The notes beneath the pieces are model-generated. The model was given only the letters and a program-made list of their open reading frames with translations, was not told the DNA's origin and did no database searches. The translations under genes were made by a program, and so were the position numbers. 64,000 bases of DNA from Hexactinellida sp. DTS-2022 (taxonomy: Eukaryota > Porifera > Hexactinellida). How positions within the stretch are numbered: position 1 is the stretch's first letter; each line of letters starts with the position of its first letter. The stretch spans positions 186,001-250,000 of the forward strand of contig JAPNXP010000008.1 in NCBI GenBank assembly GCA_028753945.1, read 5' to 3'. This document shows positions 1 to 14,364 of this stretch, in pieces.

Positions 1-121
1 CTAATTATTTCAGTCCCCAAGCGAGCATTTAATGTTAATTCTGTTCCTCTAATAGCAAGTTCGCCTATTAGCAAAGAGAATTTCATGCAAAATGCGATTT
101 GCTATTATACAAACACCACTG
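1..121. mobile_element. MITE family G, cut by window edge
   Basis: Terminal part of a short inverted-repeat element ending in CACCACTG before TA. Its internal words (TAATAGCAAGTTCGCC and the inverted TAGCAAA) recur upstream of the next two membrane-protein genes and at 12771-12924. It ends about 29 bp before the first gene's ATG, so it forms that gene's proximal upstream region. Confidence 0.7.
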
Positions 122-149
122 TATAGAATACACTAGTTACAGGTTCTCA

Positions 150-548
150 ATGGAGGTAAAGTGGATTTATATACTAATGGTTCTAACTTGCATTCTCGCA
201 ATACAATGTATGGACCATTCTAGTTATTATAATTACGCTGGGTATCACTCCAATGAATCCTTTAACGCCTTTGACCCAACAACTTATATTTCATTATTTC
301 TTTCTTGTGGTTTATGTTGTGTGCCTACTTGTATTTGTTGTATCTGTTTTTACCTTTGTGGTTGTATGCGTGATAAACAACCAAATGAACCAAACCCAAC
401 CACTACTACATACTCACAACCTGTACAGACGCAGGTGTTTCCACCTGCAATTAACATGCCAAAGGTCCCACATGGTAACTACCCTGATGTTGCCCCTCCT
501 TCTTACGAATCAATTCAAGAGCAACCTCACATAGGATTCCAATTTTGA
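150..548 (+). CDS. small cysteine-rich single-pass membrane protein with PPxY tail, copy 1
   Basis: A 132-residue protein. Residues 1-20 form a signal peptide (MEVKWIYILMVLTCILAIQC). A short ectodomain with an N-glycosylation sequon (NES) follows, then a cysteine-rich membrane span around residues 48-72 with CC pairs that could be palmitoylated, and a proline-rich tail ending in PPSY plus a conserved GF box. PPxY is the known ligand of WW domains such as those of NEDD4-type ligases, so a trafficking or ubiquitin-adaptor role is an inference. The layout recalls Shisa/WBP1-type adaptors, but the Shisa cysteine pattern is absent and I do not assign a family. The ATG at 150 is chosen over an in-frame upstream ATG at 99 because it begins the signal peptide and is the start shared by all three copies. 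First of three tandem paralogs. Confidence 0.8.
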   Translation: MEVKWIYILMVLTCILAIQCMDHSSYYNYAGYHSNESFNAFDPTTYISLFLSCGLCCVPTCICCICFYLCGCMRDKQPNEPNPTTTTYSQPVQTQVFPPAINMPKVPHGNYPDVAPPSYESIQEQPHIGFQF

Positions 549-699
549 TAACACAAATGAATTTTAACCATTTATTATACTTTCCTACTTTTTAATTCCT
601 TATATTATTGTTATCGCTTGATAGCTTTTTATAATACAATATTTTTTTGCCCTTTGTTGGAGTAAATAACATACGTTGCATAACTTGCATATACAACTT
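549..699. other. spacer between membrane-protein copies 1 and 2
   Basis: AT-rich 3' flank that is shared almost unchanged with the flank after copy 2, so it belongs to the duplicated unit. It gives an empty-site reference for the insertion at 1386-1567. Confidence 0.6.
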
Positions 700-790
700 A
701 TTGTTAATTCTGTTCCTCTAATAGCAAGTTCGCCTATTAGCAAAGCTAATTTAGTGCAAAATTCGACTTGCTATTATACAAACACCACTG
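700..790. mobile_element. MITE family G upstream of copy 2
   Basis: The same family-G segment as at the window start. It ends CACCACTG-TA about 28 bp before the ATG at 819, so it was copied with the tandem gene duplication. Confidence 0.7.
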
Positions 791-818
791 TATAGTAATA
801 CATTAGTTACAGGTTCTC

Positions 819-1244
819 ATGGAGGTAAAGTGGATTTCTATACTAATGGTTCTAACTTCCATTCTCGCAGTACAATGTATGGACCATTCTAGTTATTATA
901 ATTACGCTGGGAATCTCTCCGATGAAACCTCCTATAACCTAACATCTTATTTTTCATTCCTTATTTGTTGTGGTATTTGTTTTCTCCCTACTTGTATTAT
1001 TTGTATCTGTTTTTGCTATTGTGGTTGTATGCGTGATAAACAAACAAATGAACCAAACCCAACCACTACAGTACCACAGTCCACTATATATCCACAGGAA
1101 TATACATACTCACAACCTGTGCAGACGCAGGTGTTTCCACCTGCAATTAACATGCCAAAGGTCCCACATGGTAACTACCCTGATGTTGCCCCTCCTTCTT
1201 ACGATTCAATTCAAGAGCAACCTCACATAGGATTCCAATCTTGA
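819..1244 (+). CDS. small cysteine-rich membrane protein with PPxY tail, copy 2
   Basis: A 141-residue paralog of copy 1: signal peptide at residues 1-20, ectodomain with sequons (NLS, NLT), cysteine-rich membrane span around 46-70, and a longer Thr/Pro/Tyr-rich linker (STIYPQEYTYSQ) before the conserved PPSYDSI box. The PPxY motif is intact. The ATG is in the same context as in the other copies, just downstream of a family-G element. A second open frame (about 970-1230) overlaps out of frame, but it is the shadow of a repetitive coding sequence. Confidence 0.8.
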   Translation: MEVKWISILMVLTSILAVQCMDHSSYYNYAGNLSDETSYNLTSYFSFLICCGICFLPTCIICICFCYCGCMRDKQTNEPNPTTTVPQSTIYPQEYTYSQPVQTQVFPPAINMPKVPHGNYPDVAPPSYDSIQEQPHIGFQS

Positions 1245-1385
1245 TATACAAATTAATTTTAACCATTTATACTTTCCTACTTTTTAATTCCTTATATTAT
1301 TGTTTTCACTTGATAGCTTTTCATAATACAATATTTTTTTTCCCTTTGTTGGAGTAAATAACATGCGTTGCATAACTTGCATATA

Positions 1386-1567
1386 CAGTAGAAGCTCGCA
1401 AACCGAGGCACCTTGGCGTTTCTGAAATATGCCCCACTTTGGGAGAGTGCCCCGGTTTGCGAGCTTATCTACAAAGCTAAATATACAAATATGAAAACAA
1501 AGTAACAAATCAATGAAAAATAGTGCCCCGGTTTGCGAGCTTTGCCCCGGTTCGAGAGCTTCTACTG
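1386..1567. mobile_element. MITE family O (pogo-like), with empty-site proof
   Basis: Inverted-repeat element starting CAGTAGAAGCTCGCAAAC, with internal repeats of GCCCCGGTTTGCGAGC, and flanked by TA on both sides. The paralogous spacer before copy 2 reads straight through (GCATATACAACTTA), showing the pre-insertion site and a TA duplication. Confidence 0.85.
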
Positions 1568-1570
1568 TAC

Positions 1571-1665
1571 AACTTAATGTTAATTTTGTTCCTCTAATAG
1601 CAAGTTCGCCTATTAGCAAAGCGAATTTAGTGCAAAATTCGACTTGCTATTACGCAAACACCACT
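1571..1665. mobile_element. MITE family G upstream of copy 3
   Basis: Third copy of the family-G segment, slightly decayed at its end (CCACTATATA). It lies about 30 bp before the ATG of membrane-protein copy 3. Confidence 0.65.
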
Positions 1666-1694
1666 ATATAGTAATACACTAGTTACAGGTTCTC

Positions 1695-2162
1695 ATGGAG
1701 GTAAAGTGGATTTCTATACTAATGGTTCTAACTTCCATTCTCGTAATACAATGTCTGGACCATTATAGTTATTATAATTACGCTGGGAATCTCTCCGATG
1801 AAACCTCCTTTGACCTAACATCTTTTATTCTAAACATTATTGGTGGTTGTATTTGTTTTGACACTATTTGTACTATTTGTTGTGGCTTTTTTTTCGTTTG
1901 TCGTGCTATTTTCTGTGATAAACAAACAAATGAACCAAACCCAACCACCACTACAGTACCAACCCCCACTACAGTACCAACCACTACTACATATCCACAC
2001 TCCACTATATATCCACAGGAATATGCATATCCACAACCTGTGCAGACGCAGGTGTTTCCACCTGCACCTAACATGCCAAAGGTACCACATGGTAACAACC
2101 CTGATGTTGCCCCTCCTTACGCATCAATTCAAGAGCAACCGCGTATAGGATTCCAATCTTAA
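1695..2162 (+). CDS. small cysteine-rich membrane protein, copy 3, PPxY lost
   Basis: A 155-residue paralog of copies 1 and 2. It has the same signal peptide and a sequon, a membrane segment with fewer cysteines than in the sister copies, and an expanded PTTT/PTP repeat linker. Near the C-terminus the box that reads VAPPSYESI in copy 1 is VAPPYASI here, after an in-frame change, so the P-P-x-Y spacing is lost. If the family works through WW-domain partners, this copy should bind poorly; that is inference. Its 3' flank is the same sequence that follows the chimeric phosphatase at 7175, which ties this gene to the origin of that fusion. Confidence 0.75.
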   Translation: MEVKWISILMVLTSILVIQCLDHYSYYNYAGNLSDETSFDLTSFILNIIGGCICFDTICTICCGFFFVCRAIFCDKQTNEPNPTTTTVPTPTTVPTTTTYPHSTIYPQEYAYPQPVQTQVFPPAPNMPKVPHGNNPDVAPPYASIQEQPRIGFQS

Positions 2163-2648
2163 TAACACAAATGAATGTTAACCATTTATTATACTTTTTC
2201 CCTTTTTATCCCTTATTTTATTGTTAAATAATTATCACTTGATAGCTTTTTATAATACCAATTTTTTTTGCTTTGTTTTGACCATACTTTCAAAACTAAT
2301 TGTATTTTTACGTGTGACGTGCAAATTAATATACAAAAAATTTAAAAACATAATTTTGTAATTCAATTATTCAAATGACCTTATCAGTTCCAATTTCTAG
2401 GTAATTACATTAGAAAATATGTTGGCCACCAATATATAAGTACGTAATTCCTTTTATAGTAATGATTTTGTAAGAACCCCGATTTTATACCAAATAAGTA
2501 TATTTTATACTATTGCACAATTATCAATGTTGTATTACAAATACTAATTTCAAAGTACACACTGTGTTATTTCCATTCATTTTACACTGTAACCATCTGT
2601 ATTGACTTAGTATGTAAGCCTTCATTTGTATTTTAATTAATTAAGGCC
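2163..2648. other. 3' flank of membrane-protein copy 3, duplicated at 7175-7647
   Basis: AT-rich non-coding DNA with no gene that I can see. It is highly similar to 7175-7647, so it lies inside the unit that was duplicated together with the SHP2 gene. Confidence 0.6.
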
Positions 2649-2690
2649 ATGAAGTGGATTTATATTCTAGTAGCATGCATTTCTTGATTA
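2649..2690 (+). pseudogene. relic of membrane-protein signal peptide
   Basis: ATGAAGTGGATTTATATTCT reads MKWIYIL and then VACIS before a stop. It resembles the start MEVKWIYILMVLT of the three upstream genes. No ectodomain or tail follows. Probably a decayed fourth copy; short, so moderate confidence. Confidence 0.45.
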
Positions 2691-2839
2691 TTTAGTGTGG
2701 ATATTTAGTGAACTGTAATACTGTAGTGTTGGTAATTGGATTCTTATTACAAATTCTTAGTACCTACATTTGAATGTATCTATATATTAACTAGAAGCAA
2801 GCCATATTATATTTCACTTTACTCCACATACTTAGCATA

Positions 2840-7174
<4,335 letters not shown>

Positions 7175-7647
7175 GATTCCAATCTTGATAACACAAATGA
7201 ATTTTAACCATTTATTATACTTTTTCCCTTTTATCCCTTATTTTATTGTTAAATAATTATTGCTTGATAGCTTTTTATAATAGAATTTTTTTGCTTTGTT
7301 TTAACCATACTTTCAAAACTAATTGTATTTTTACGTGTGACGTGCAATTTGATATAGTATAAACAAATTAAAACATAATTTTGTAATTCAAATGACCTTA
7401 TCAGTTCCAGGTAATTAAGTTAGAAAATATGTTGGCAGTTATATAAGTACGTAATTCCATTAGTAATGATTTTGTAAGAACCCCGATTATATACCAAATA
7501 AGTATATTTTATACTATTGCACAATTATTAATGTTGTATTACAAATGCAAATTTCAAAGTATACCTACTGTGTAATTTCCATTCAATTTACACTGTGACC
7601 ATCTGTATTGACTTATGTAAGCCTTCATTTGTATTTTAATTAAGGCC
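7175..7647. other. 3' flank of the chimeric PTPN11-A gene
   Basis: Non-coding and homologous to 2163-2648, the flank of membrane-protein copy 3. It is not an SHP2 flank, which supports the unequal-exchange origin of the fusion. Confidence 0.7.
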
Positions 7648-7690
7648 ATGAAGTGGATTTATATTCTAGTAGCATGCATTTATTGACAAC
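7648..7690 (+). pseudogene. second relic of membrane-protein signal peptide
   Basis: ATGAAGTGGATTTATATTCT again, reading MKWIYILVACIY and then a stop; the duplicate of the relic at 2649. Confidence 0.4.
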
Positions 7691-7841
7691 AAAGATTATT
7701 TGGTGTGGATAAGTAGTGTTGGTAATGAAATGACTTGGTTGAATTCTTAGTACAGTAGTCAGTACCTACATTTGAATGTATCTATATATTAACTAGAAAC
7801 AAGCCATATTATATTTCACTTTACTCCACATACTTAGCATA

Positions 7842-10800
7842 ATGAATAGGCGTTGGTTTCACCCTACAATTCTTGGCCCGGAAGCTGAAGGGTTATTAAT
7901 GGACCATGGGCGTGATGGTTCTTTTATAGCTCGACCCAGTGGAAGCCAAATGGGGGACTTTACCCTTTCAGTTCGCCGTGGCTCAGAAGTTACACATATT
8001 CGCATACAAAATCAAGGCGATTTCTATGACTTATTCGGAGGTGAAAAATTCGCGACTTTGGCTGAACTTGTGCAGTATTATATGGAGAATACCGGGCAAT
8101 TACGGGAAAAAAATGGGGAAATTATTGAACTCAGATTTCCTCTCAGTTGTAAAGAGGAAACGCGGGAGAGATGGTTCCATGGTAGCATTTCAGGTAAATT
8201 GGAATTCATCACAATTACAGTAAACTCTCGTTATAACGAAGTGCTTGGGACCTGTAAATTCCTTCGTTATATCCGGGTATTCGTTATAAGCGAATAATAA
8301 TAATGTATTTAGTGCTCAGGGGGAAAATCTCCATTTCATTAAAATCGGGTATTTCGTTATATCCGACTTGGTTATAACGGGAGTTCACTGTATTCAAATT
8401 TATATTGGCTCTACTGTATACATAATTATATTTACCCATTGTATATGGACTGTAGTATTTACGCTTATACAACCGGTTAAGTACAGTATAAATAGGGTGA
8501 CCAGATAATTTTGGGTCAGAACCTGGACATTTCTTAAAATTTGACAAAAATCCGGGACACAAGTTATAAAAAACTGGACACTGTATTAATTGAATGTGAG
8601 CGAATCGGAGACAATTGAATGGTAATTAAAAATAACTGAAAATAAACCTGGACAATTTAGAAAATTACTGGACATCGCACAATAATTGTAAAAAAACTGG
8701 ACTGTCCAGGCTAAAACCTGGACAATGGTCACCCTAAGTATAACCTCGTTAGTACGAACACGGTTAATGCGAATTTCCTGATTTAACCCACACTTTATAG
8801 GCAAAGAAGCAGACAAACTATTGCTTGACAGAGGACAGAACGGTAGTTACTTGGTGCGTTCCTCTCTAAGCCAACCTGGGGACTACGTGCTTTCTGCGCT
8901 TATTGACAACCGAGTTTCGCACGTGATGATAAGATGCAAGGAGAATAAGTATGACGTAGGTGGGGGGCAACAGTTCAATGGACTCAATGAGTTGATTGAG
9001 CATTATAAGAAGATACCTCTAGTTGAGATAACTGGTAAGTAGTACATGGGCATTATATCAGACAATCAGACATCTTATACTAATACAGTCAGGTCTGCTT
9101 ATTGTGAACAACTTTTCGTCTGCTTAATATGAATATTTTTATTATGAACAAGCCCTATGGTCCCAAGTTAACAACTTACATAGAGTTTATATTAAGTTGA
9201 GTTCGCTTATTATGAAGTCTCTCTATTATGAACACAATTTTTGGTCCCTTGAATGTTCATAATAAAATAACCTATAACCTCATTGATATACAAACACTGT
9301 TAATACGAACACAATTTCAGTCCCCCTCAAAGCATTTTCAATATACAGTAGAACTTCGTTAATACGAACACCAACGGACGGTAAAAATTTGTTCGTATTA
9401 ACCGGAGTAATACCCATTGAATAGCCATTGTAGGGAACTGATTTTGTGGAACTGTTTGTTTGTATTAATCGTAAATTCGAATTAACCGTGTTCCTACTAA
9501 CGAGGTTCTACTCAGTGTATTATACAGCCATTTGTAAATACGCTCCTAATCCTGGTCTGATCTAATTTATATACGTCTAAATCATTGATTAATGTTACGG
9601 TATAGGAGAGGATTCAAAATTTTCGCGCTCCTAAATTCAAATTTTCCAAAAATCATGCTCCGAAAGGAGCGTCTCGCGCTCCTGGATAATTCCTTGGTTC
9701 TACTGTCTAAGTAATTAATTAAATCTCCACTATTATCAGGTGCAGTGCTCCACTTAAAGCAGCCCTTTAATGCCACGCGTATAATCCCCACGGACATATC
9801 TCCCCGAGTCGAGGAGCTGGGAAAAGAGGTGGGGGGGACCAAGGCAGGATTCTGGGAGGAATTCGAACAGCTGCAGCAGATGGAGTGCAAGCACCTCTTC
9901 AATAGGAAGGAGGGGAATAGACCCGACTGTAGGGTTAAGAATAGGCGAGTTTAATATATAGGCTATTTACCTATGTATGCAGTAGTAGCAGATGAAATTC
10001 AATGTAACGAGATTTATAGGCTATTTATCAATGTATGTAGTGGCAGATGTAATTCAATGTAACTAGTTTTGTAGGCTAGTTATCAATGTATGTTAGTATA
10101 GTAGCAGATGAAATTCAATGTAACGAGATTTATAGGCTATTTGCAGAGGAATTAGTGCTCTGGGGAAAAATATCCTTTTCGTTTTAAGCGGTTATTTCGT
10201 TATCTTCAACTTGATTATATCGGGAGTTCACTGTACAGTGGATACCAAACTGCATAGTATAATGTTCATATATCCGGAGAAAAAACCGATAGTTATAAAA
10301 AAACGATGAAAAATACTTCCAAAGTTGGAATCTCTTACAAAAGATTGTTTCCTAAATAGTTAGAATAAACCGATAAGTTAGAATAACCCGAGTTAGAATA
10401 AACCGGCATGTTCTTATAACCGGCATTTACTGTAATTCATTTTGTCGTGCACATGTATTTAGGTACCCTTGGATGCAAATCCTGTATGAAACACTGACTA
10501 CAATATCTGTGTATGTAGGTATAAGAATATTCTCCCTTTCGACCACACGCGTGTGATTCTAGCTGACGAAGACGGAGACGGAGAGAGTGACTACATTAAT
10601 GCTAACTACATCAGTGGAGAGGTGGATGGGAGCGAAAAGGCATATATCGCTACTCAAGGTATTTATAGTGCACATATCATACAAATGCCATTTTTATTGA
10701 CCCGTCGCTTATTCAAAGAAACACAGTACAATAGAATCGAACCTCGTTAATACGAACACAAACGGAGAGTAAAAAATTGTTCGCTTTATCCGGAAATTCG

Positions 10801-12143
10801 TATTAACCGTGTTCGTACTAACGAGCTTCTAATAATTTTAGTCCGCATTCTAGTTGACTCTACTTATCACCAGGGTGGGCCAAGGAATTATCCAGGAGCG
10901 CGAGACGCTATTTATAGTAGAGTGGTCCATGGGTCAACATTTGTGACCCATGGCCCATCGAGTGACCCATTGGCCATCACTTAATTTCTACTCCGCTTAA
11001 TAGAGTCACCTTGGGACCAGGTTGGTATTTTAGTCCGCATATCATACAAATACCATTTTTATTGACCCGTCGCTTATTCAAAGAAATACAGTACAATAGA
11101 ACCAAAACGAACACAAACGGAAGGTAAAAATTTGTTCGCTTTATCCGGAGTTCGTATTAATCGGAGTAATACCCATTGAATAGCCATTGTAGGGACCTGA
11201 TTTGTGGAACTGTTTGTTCGTCTTAACCGGAAATTCGTATTAACCGTGTTCGTACTGTTATATGTCCATGTATCCATGCTTATAATAATACAAGGTAGTT
11301 GAACTGTCATACAACAATCTAAGTCGAGGTTCTACTGTACTGATTAATATATAAAATTGTCACAATAAGTAAACCTGACTGTATATCCAATTACTAATTA
11401 TTATAGGTTGTCTGCCACATACTGTGATTGATTTCTGGCGAATGCTATGGCAAGAAAACACCCGCGTTATTGTAATGACTTGTAACGAAGTTGAGCGTGG
11501 GAAGAATAAATGTGCTCGTTATTGGACAGAAAAAGATATAACAAAAACATTTAAGAACATAATGGTTACATGTACACGCGAGGAGAAATTCACATCACAT
11601 ATTGTACGTGAATTACACGCAATAAAAGAAGGAGATTCAGAAGAACGGATTATATACCATTACCATTTCGCTTCATGGCCTGATCATGGTATACCAAATG
11701 ATGCAGTAAATGTATTAAGTTTTCTCTGTGAAGTTAATTCACGTCATGAATTATTCAAATCAGAAGGAGTTAATCCAGGTCCAATCGTTGTACATTGTAG
11801 TGCTGGAATAGGTCGAACTGGTACTTTTATAATAGTCGATATATTATTGCATCTTATAAACAAACAAGGTTTTGATGTTGAAATTGATATACAAAAAAGT
11901 ATACAAATGTTACGTGCACAACGTTCAGGTATGGTGCAAACTGAGGGTCAATACAGGTTTGTATATATGGCTGTTAAACAGTATATTTATCAATGTACAC
12001 ATCAACAAAAACAAGAAGCTAGTATTATCCCAGATGAAGGGGCTTATGGTCCTGCTCCACCGATTCCGTCAAAAATTGATGTTTTAAGTTTGAATATTCC
12101 AATGTACCAGAATGTTGATGAGTTCAATCCAAATGCGAAATAA
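7842..12143 (+). CDS. PTPN11: SHP2-type tyrosine phosphatase B, complete
   Basis: Exons 7842-8193, 8801-9034, 9740-9944, 10519-10658, 11407-12143 give 555 residues, a little shorter than vertebrate SHP2. Tandem SH2 domains ([16 protein letters not shown]) precede a PTP domain with an intact WPD loop (WPDHG) and [10 protein letters not shown] signature, so it should be an active phosphatase. The C-terminal tail is short but keeps a tyrosine at residue 544 in YQNV, matching the pYxN consensus bound by the GRB2 SH2 domain, as in the SHP2 tail tyrosines. Intron 3 uses a GC donor (AG|GCGAGT). Exon lengths are identical to copy A for exons 1-4. A polyadenylation-type AATAAA lies near 12221. This is the parental-type gene. 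Confidence 0.93.
8218..8390. mobile_element. family B MITE in PTPN11-B intron 1
   Basis: Orthologous position and sequence to 3216-3387 in copy A. Confidence 0.8.
8494..8735. mobile_element. AGGGTGACCA-family element in PTPN11-B intron 1
   Basis: Same ends and place as 3491-3742. A family-A fragment follows at about 8738-8790. Confidence 0.7.
9086..9280. mobile_element. family E MITE
   Basis: Starts CAGTCAGGTCTGCTTATT with repeated TATTGTGAACA/TATTATGAACA words. The right end is decayed. Absent from intron 2 of copy A. Confidence 0.65.
9347..9705. mobile_element. family A MITE interrupted by a hAT-like element
   Basis: Left end CAGTAGAACTTCGTTAATAC. The right end AACGAGGTTCTACTG is split by the insertion at 9513-9696. 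Confidence 0.8.
9513..9696. mobile_element. hAT-like MITE (family I) with 8-bp duplication
   Basis: 184 bp, ends CAGTGTATTAT and ATAATTCCTTG (imperfect inverted repeats). Flanked by GTTCTACT at 9505-9512 and 9697-9704, an exact 8-bp target duplication made inside a family-A terminus. Confidence 0.85.
9956..10147. repeat. minisatellite in PTPN11-B intron 3
   Basis: Irregular copies of the GGCTATTTATCAATGTA unit, as at 4774-5000. Confidence 0.7.
10148..10233. mobile_element. family B right half
   Basis: TTAGTGCTCTGGGG to GGGAGTTCACTG. The truncated form is shared with copy A. Confidence 0.6.
10236..10432. mobile_element. family D MITE carrying family F-like sequence
   Basis: Starts CAGTGGATACC and ends GGCATTTACTG, with an interior of TTAGAATAAACCGAT words that belong to family F. 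A composite or a nested insertion. Confidence 0.55.
10673..11101. repeat. 66-bp direct duplication and TE debris, PTPN11-B intron 4
   Basis: A segment containing GACCCGTCGCTTATTCAAAG occurs at 10673-10739 and again at 11039-11101. Between them lie a short family-A element (about 10739-10832) and family C plus hAT fragments (10850-11015). Confidence 0.6.
11102..11337. mobile_element. family A MITE, interrupted
   Basis: TTCGTATTAACCGTGTTCGT words. The right end CGAGGTTCTACTG is separated from them by about 70 bp of unrelated sequence. Confidence 0.55.
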
Positions 12144-12689
12144 CACACTTGTAAATACCATATTTTACATATACATACAATCAACTTGCGTATCGTACAT
12201 TAGTGCGTAAATAACAACAACAATAAAAAGATTAGTTTATATAAGAATTAACAAACAATGTACATTTTGTATTTTTCTATAATTCTTGTGTATTATTTGT
12301 TTGTTTTTTGTATATTTTGGATTTTCTTGTACAATTTGAGGCTCAATACTTATTTAGAATTTATAGTGTTTTTATGAGACTGTTAATAGGTACTTTATTT
12401 GCTGTTATTGTTGTTGACACTTGTGTATGAAAGTTTGTGATAAACAATCCCTAACATACTGTATTGCTTTATAGGTCATCTGGTGACATTTTCATATTTA
12501 GTGGCATTCACTTATTCCTGCATTTGTGAATATTATTTAGAATATTGAACTATTTCCCCCCATCTTGTTACATTTTTAAAAATTCCTAAATTGCCAAGAT
12601 TGATTTTTCAGCTATTTGCATGGGTTTGAAATTCACATATTGGATAGTGATAAGAAAATTTTGAATATATTTTTGGGAATGGAAAATAA
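12144..12689. other. 3' region of PTPN11-B
   Basis: AT-rich; no further gene or repeat recognised. Confidence 0.5.
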
Positions 12690-12963
12690 GTACGTGTACG
12701 TATTATCCGAGTGTACGTTCTAACCGAGTTTATCCTACATAGAAATACATACTGCTAAAAAATAGTAGTACAGTGGTTTTCGCGTAATAGCAAGTCGCAT
12801 TTTGCACGAAATTTATTTGCTAATAGGCGAACTTGCTATTAGAGGAACAGAATATTAAATGCTCGCTTGGGGACTGAAAATAACTAGCTAGTAGAGCAAT
12901 ATTGCTATTAGGCGAACACCACTGTACGTACTAACCCAGGTACGTTATAACCGAGTTATACTG
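12690..12963. mobile_element. family H element with nested family G
   Basis: Outer words TAACCGAGTT and GTACGTAC, ending GTTATACTG-TA about 42 bp before the CACYBP-1 ATG. It encloses the complete family-G element at 12771-12924. Confidence 0.6.
12771..12924. mobile_element. family G MITE, complete copy
   Basis: CAGTGGTTTTCGCGTAATAG to CGAACACCACTG, TA-flanked. Reference copy for the family seen upstream of the three membrane-protein genes. Confidence 0.8.
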
Positions 12964-13005
12964 TATAGACATTCGATTATCCGTATTCTACAGTTTGTAT
13001 CAAAC

Positions 13006-13674
13006 ATGGATCCTAACACAATAGAAGCACACATAGAAGAACTAGAAAACTTCCTTTCACAAGCCAAACACCCCATGACACGTATTCTCTTACAAGAGGC
13101 TATTGCTAGTACGAAAATAACGTCCGTCAAATCTATAAAACCACAATCAATCGCTACACCCCCACCTAAAACTATGATACAAATAAAAACATATGGTTGG
13201 GATCAGTCAGATAAAACTGTGACTATTTACATAACCGATATTCCTAATTTAGAATCCGTGACTCAAGAACAGCTGATTAGTTCTTTCACGCATAATTCTG
13301 TTAAAATCCAGATTGTTAATTTAAACAATCGGAATTATAACTTTAACATTGTAGCACTTGCAAGTAATATACAAGCTCATTCATCTAAGGCTGTTTTGAA
13401 ACGTAATAAAATAGTTATCACCATGCCAAAGGCATTTCCTGGTAAATGGGAGCAAATAACATTATCAGAACGTAAATCTAAATACGAACAAGATGAAAAA
13501 GATAGGTTAGATGACCCAGCGCTTCAAGGTGAAACTGATCCAAGTGCAAATATCAAAAAAATGATGGAGAAAATGTATGAACAGGGAAATGATGATATGA
13601 AAAGGGAAATCTCGAAAATTATGTATGAAACTCAAACTGGTAAACCACCTAATCCTATGGAACCTTATTCCTAA
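13006..13674 (+). CDS. CACYBP: calcyclin-binding protein (SIP), copy 1
   Basis: 222 residues, intronless. Helical N-terminal dimerisation region (about 1-45), CS domain (about 58-150) opening with the family motif YGWDQSDK, and SGS domain (about 165-222) with DPSANIKKMMEKMYEQGNDD. CACYBP bridges S100 proteins and Skp1/Siah ubiquitin ligase parts and acts as an HSP90-type co-chaperone. The end (EISKIMYETQTGK) departs more from the human SGS than copy 2 does. It lies head-to-tail with copy 2, 690 bp apart. The ATG follows an element end by about 42 bp. Confidence 0.93.
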   Translation: MDPNTIEAHIEELENFLSQAKHPMTRILLQEAIASTKITSVKSIKPQSIATPPPKTMIQIKTYGWDQSDKTVTIYITDIPNLESVTQEQLISSFTHNSVKIQIVNLNNRNYNFNIVALASNIQAHSSKAVLKRNKIVITMPKAFPGKWEQITLSERKSKYEQDEKDRLDDPALQGETDPSANIKKMMEKMYEQGNDDMKREISKIMYETQTGKPPNPMEPYS

Positions 13675-13979
13675 CCTTAGGAAGGCATGTCTTAGTTAAT
13701 TAGGATTTTAGGGTTTGATTTACATAGTATATTATAGTTTTTAGGCGGTGTGATTTTTGTCTATATTTAATTGTTTTTTGTGTGTAAATAGCTATTATTA
13801 TTAACTAATGCAATCCAAAACTAAGATTAGACAATTTACTACCAAGGATATAAACATTTATTTATAAGCATTTTCGTATTTAGATAGGATTTATAACAAT
13901 AATTAATTAACCAGCAACCTCGGATATTGTTAGTCTCTAGAACTAAATTTCTTATTGTTCTAGTGATCATTAAAATATA

Positions 13980-14125
13980 CAGTAAGCTCTCGTTATAACG
14001 AAGTGCTTGGGACCTGTAAATCCCTTCGTTATATCCAGATAATCGTTATAAGCGGATAATAACTAATGCATTTAGTGCTTTGGAGGGAAATCTTTTACTT
14101 TTTGCGTTATAAACGAGAGTCCACT
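13980..14125. mobile_element. family B MITE between the CACYBP copies
   Basis: CAGTAAGCTCTCGTTATAAC to AACGAGAGTCCACT. The right end is slightly degenerate. Confidence 0.7.
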
Positions 14126-14213
14126 AGAAATTAGAATATCAATTATTTTGTATCTTGATTCATTGGATTTGCTCTTATAAAAATACAAAATTTTATTTAT
14201 GGCAATTGTATTA

Positions 14214-14338
14214 CAGTAGATTCCGGATATAAGAACATTCCACTGAAAAACGATTGCCATATACCCTATATAATTTATGCCGGTTATAAGAACATTATAT
14301 ACAGTTCCCGACGATGTTCTTATAACCGGCATCCACTG
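14214..14338. mobile_element. family D MITE 26 bp upstream of CACYBP-2
   Basis: CAGTAGATTCCGGATATAAG to CCGGCATCCACTG, TA-flanked. Almost all of the proximal upstream sequence of CACYBP-2 is this element. Confidence 0.85.
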
Positions 14339-14364
14339 TATAATATTTATTCAGTAGAATTAGA

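Noticed and set aside
253..534. Second open frame overlapping membrane-protein copy 1, with matching frames in copies 2 and 3
   Set aside because: The frame lies inside a repetitive, paralogous coding sequence, starts at internal ATGs and lacks a conserved profile of its own. It stays open because the copies are nearly identical. The frameshifted end of the phosphatase fusion happens to use this frame.
1778..2098. Antisense open frames over membrane-protein copy 3
   Set aside because: Shadows of the PTTT/VPT repeats read backwards (VVGVGTVV), with no family resemblance.
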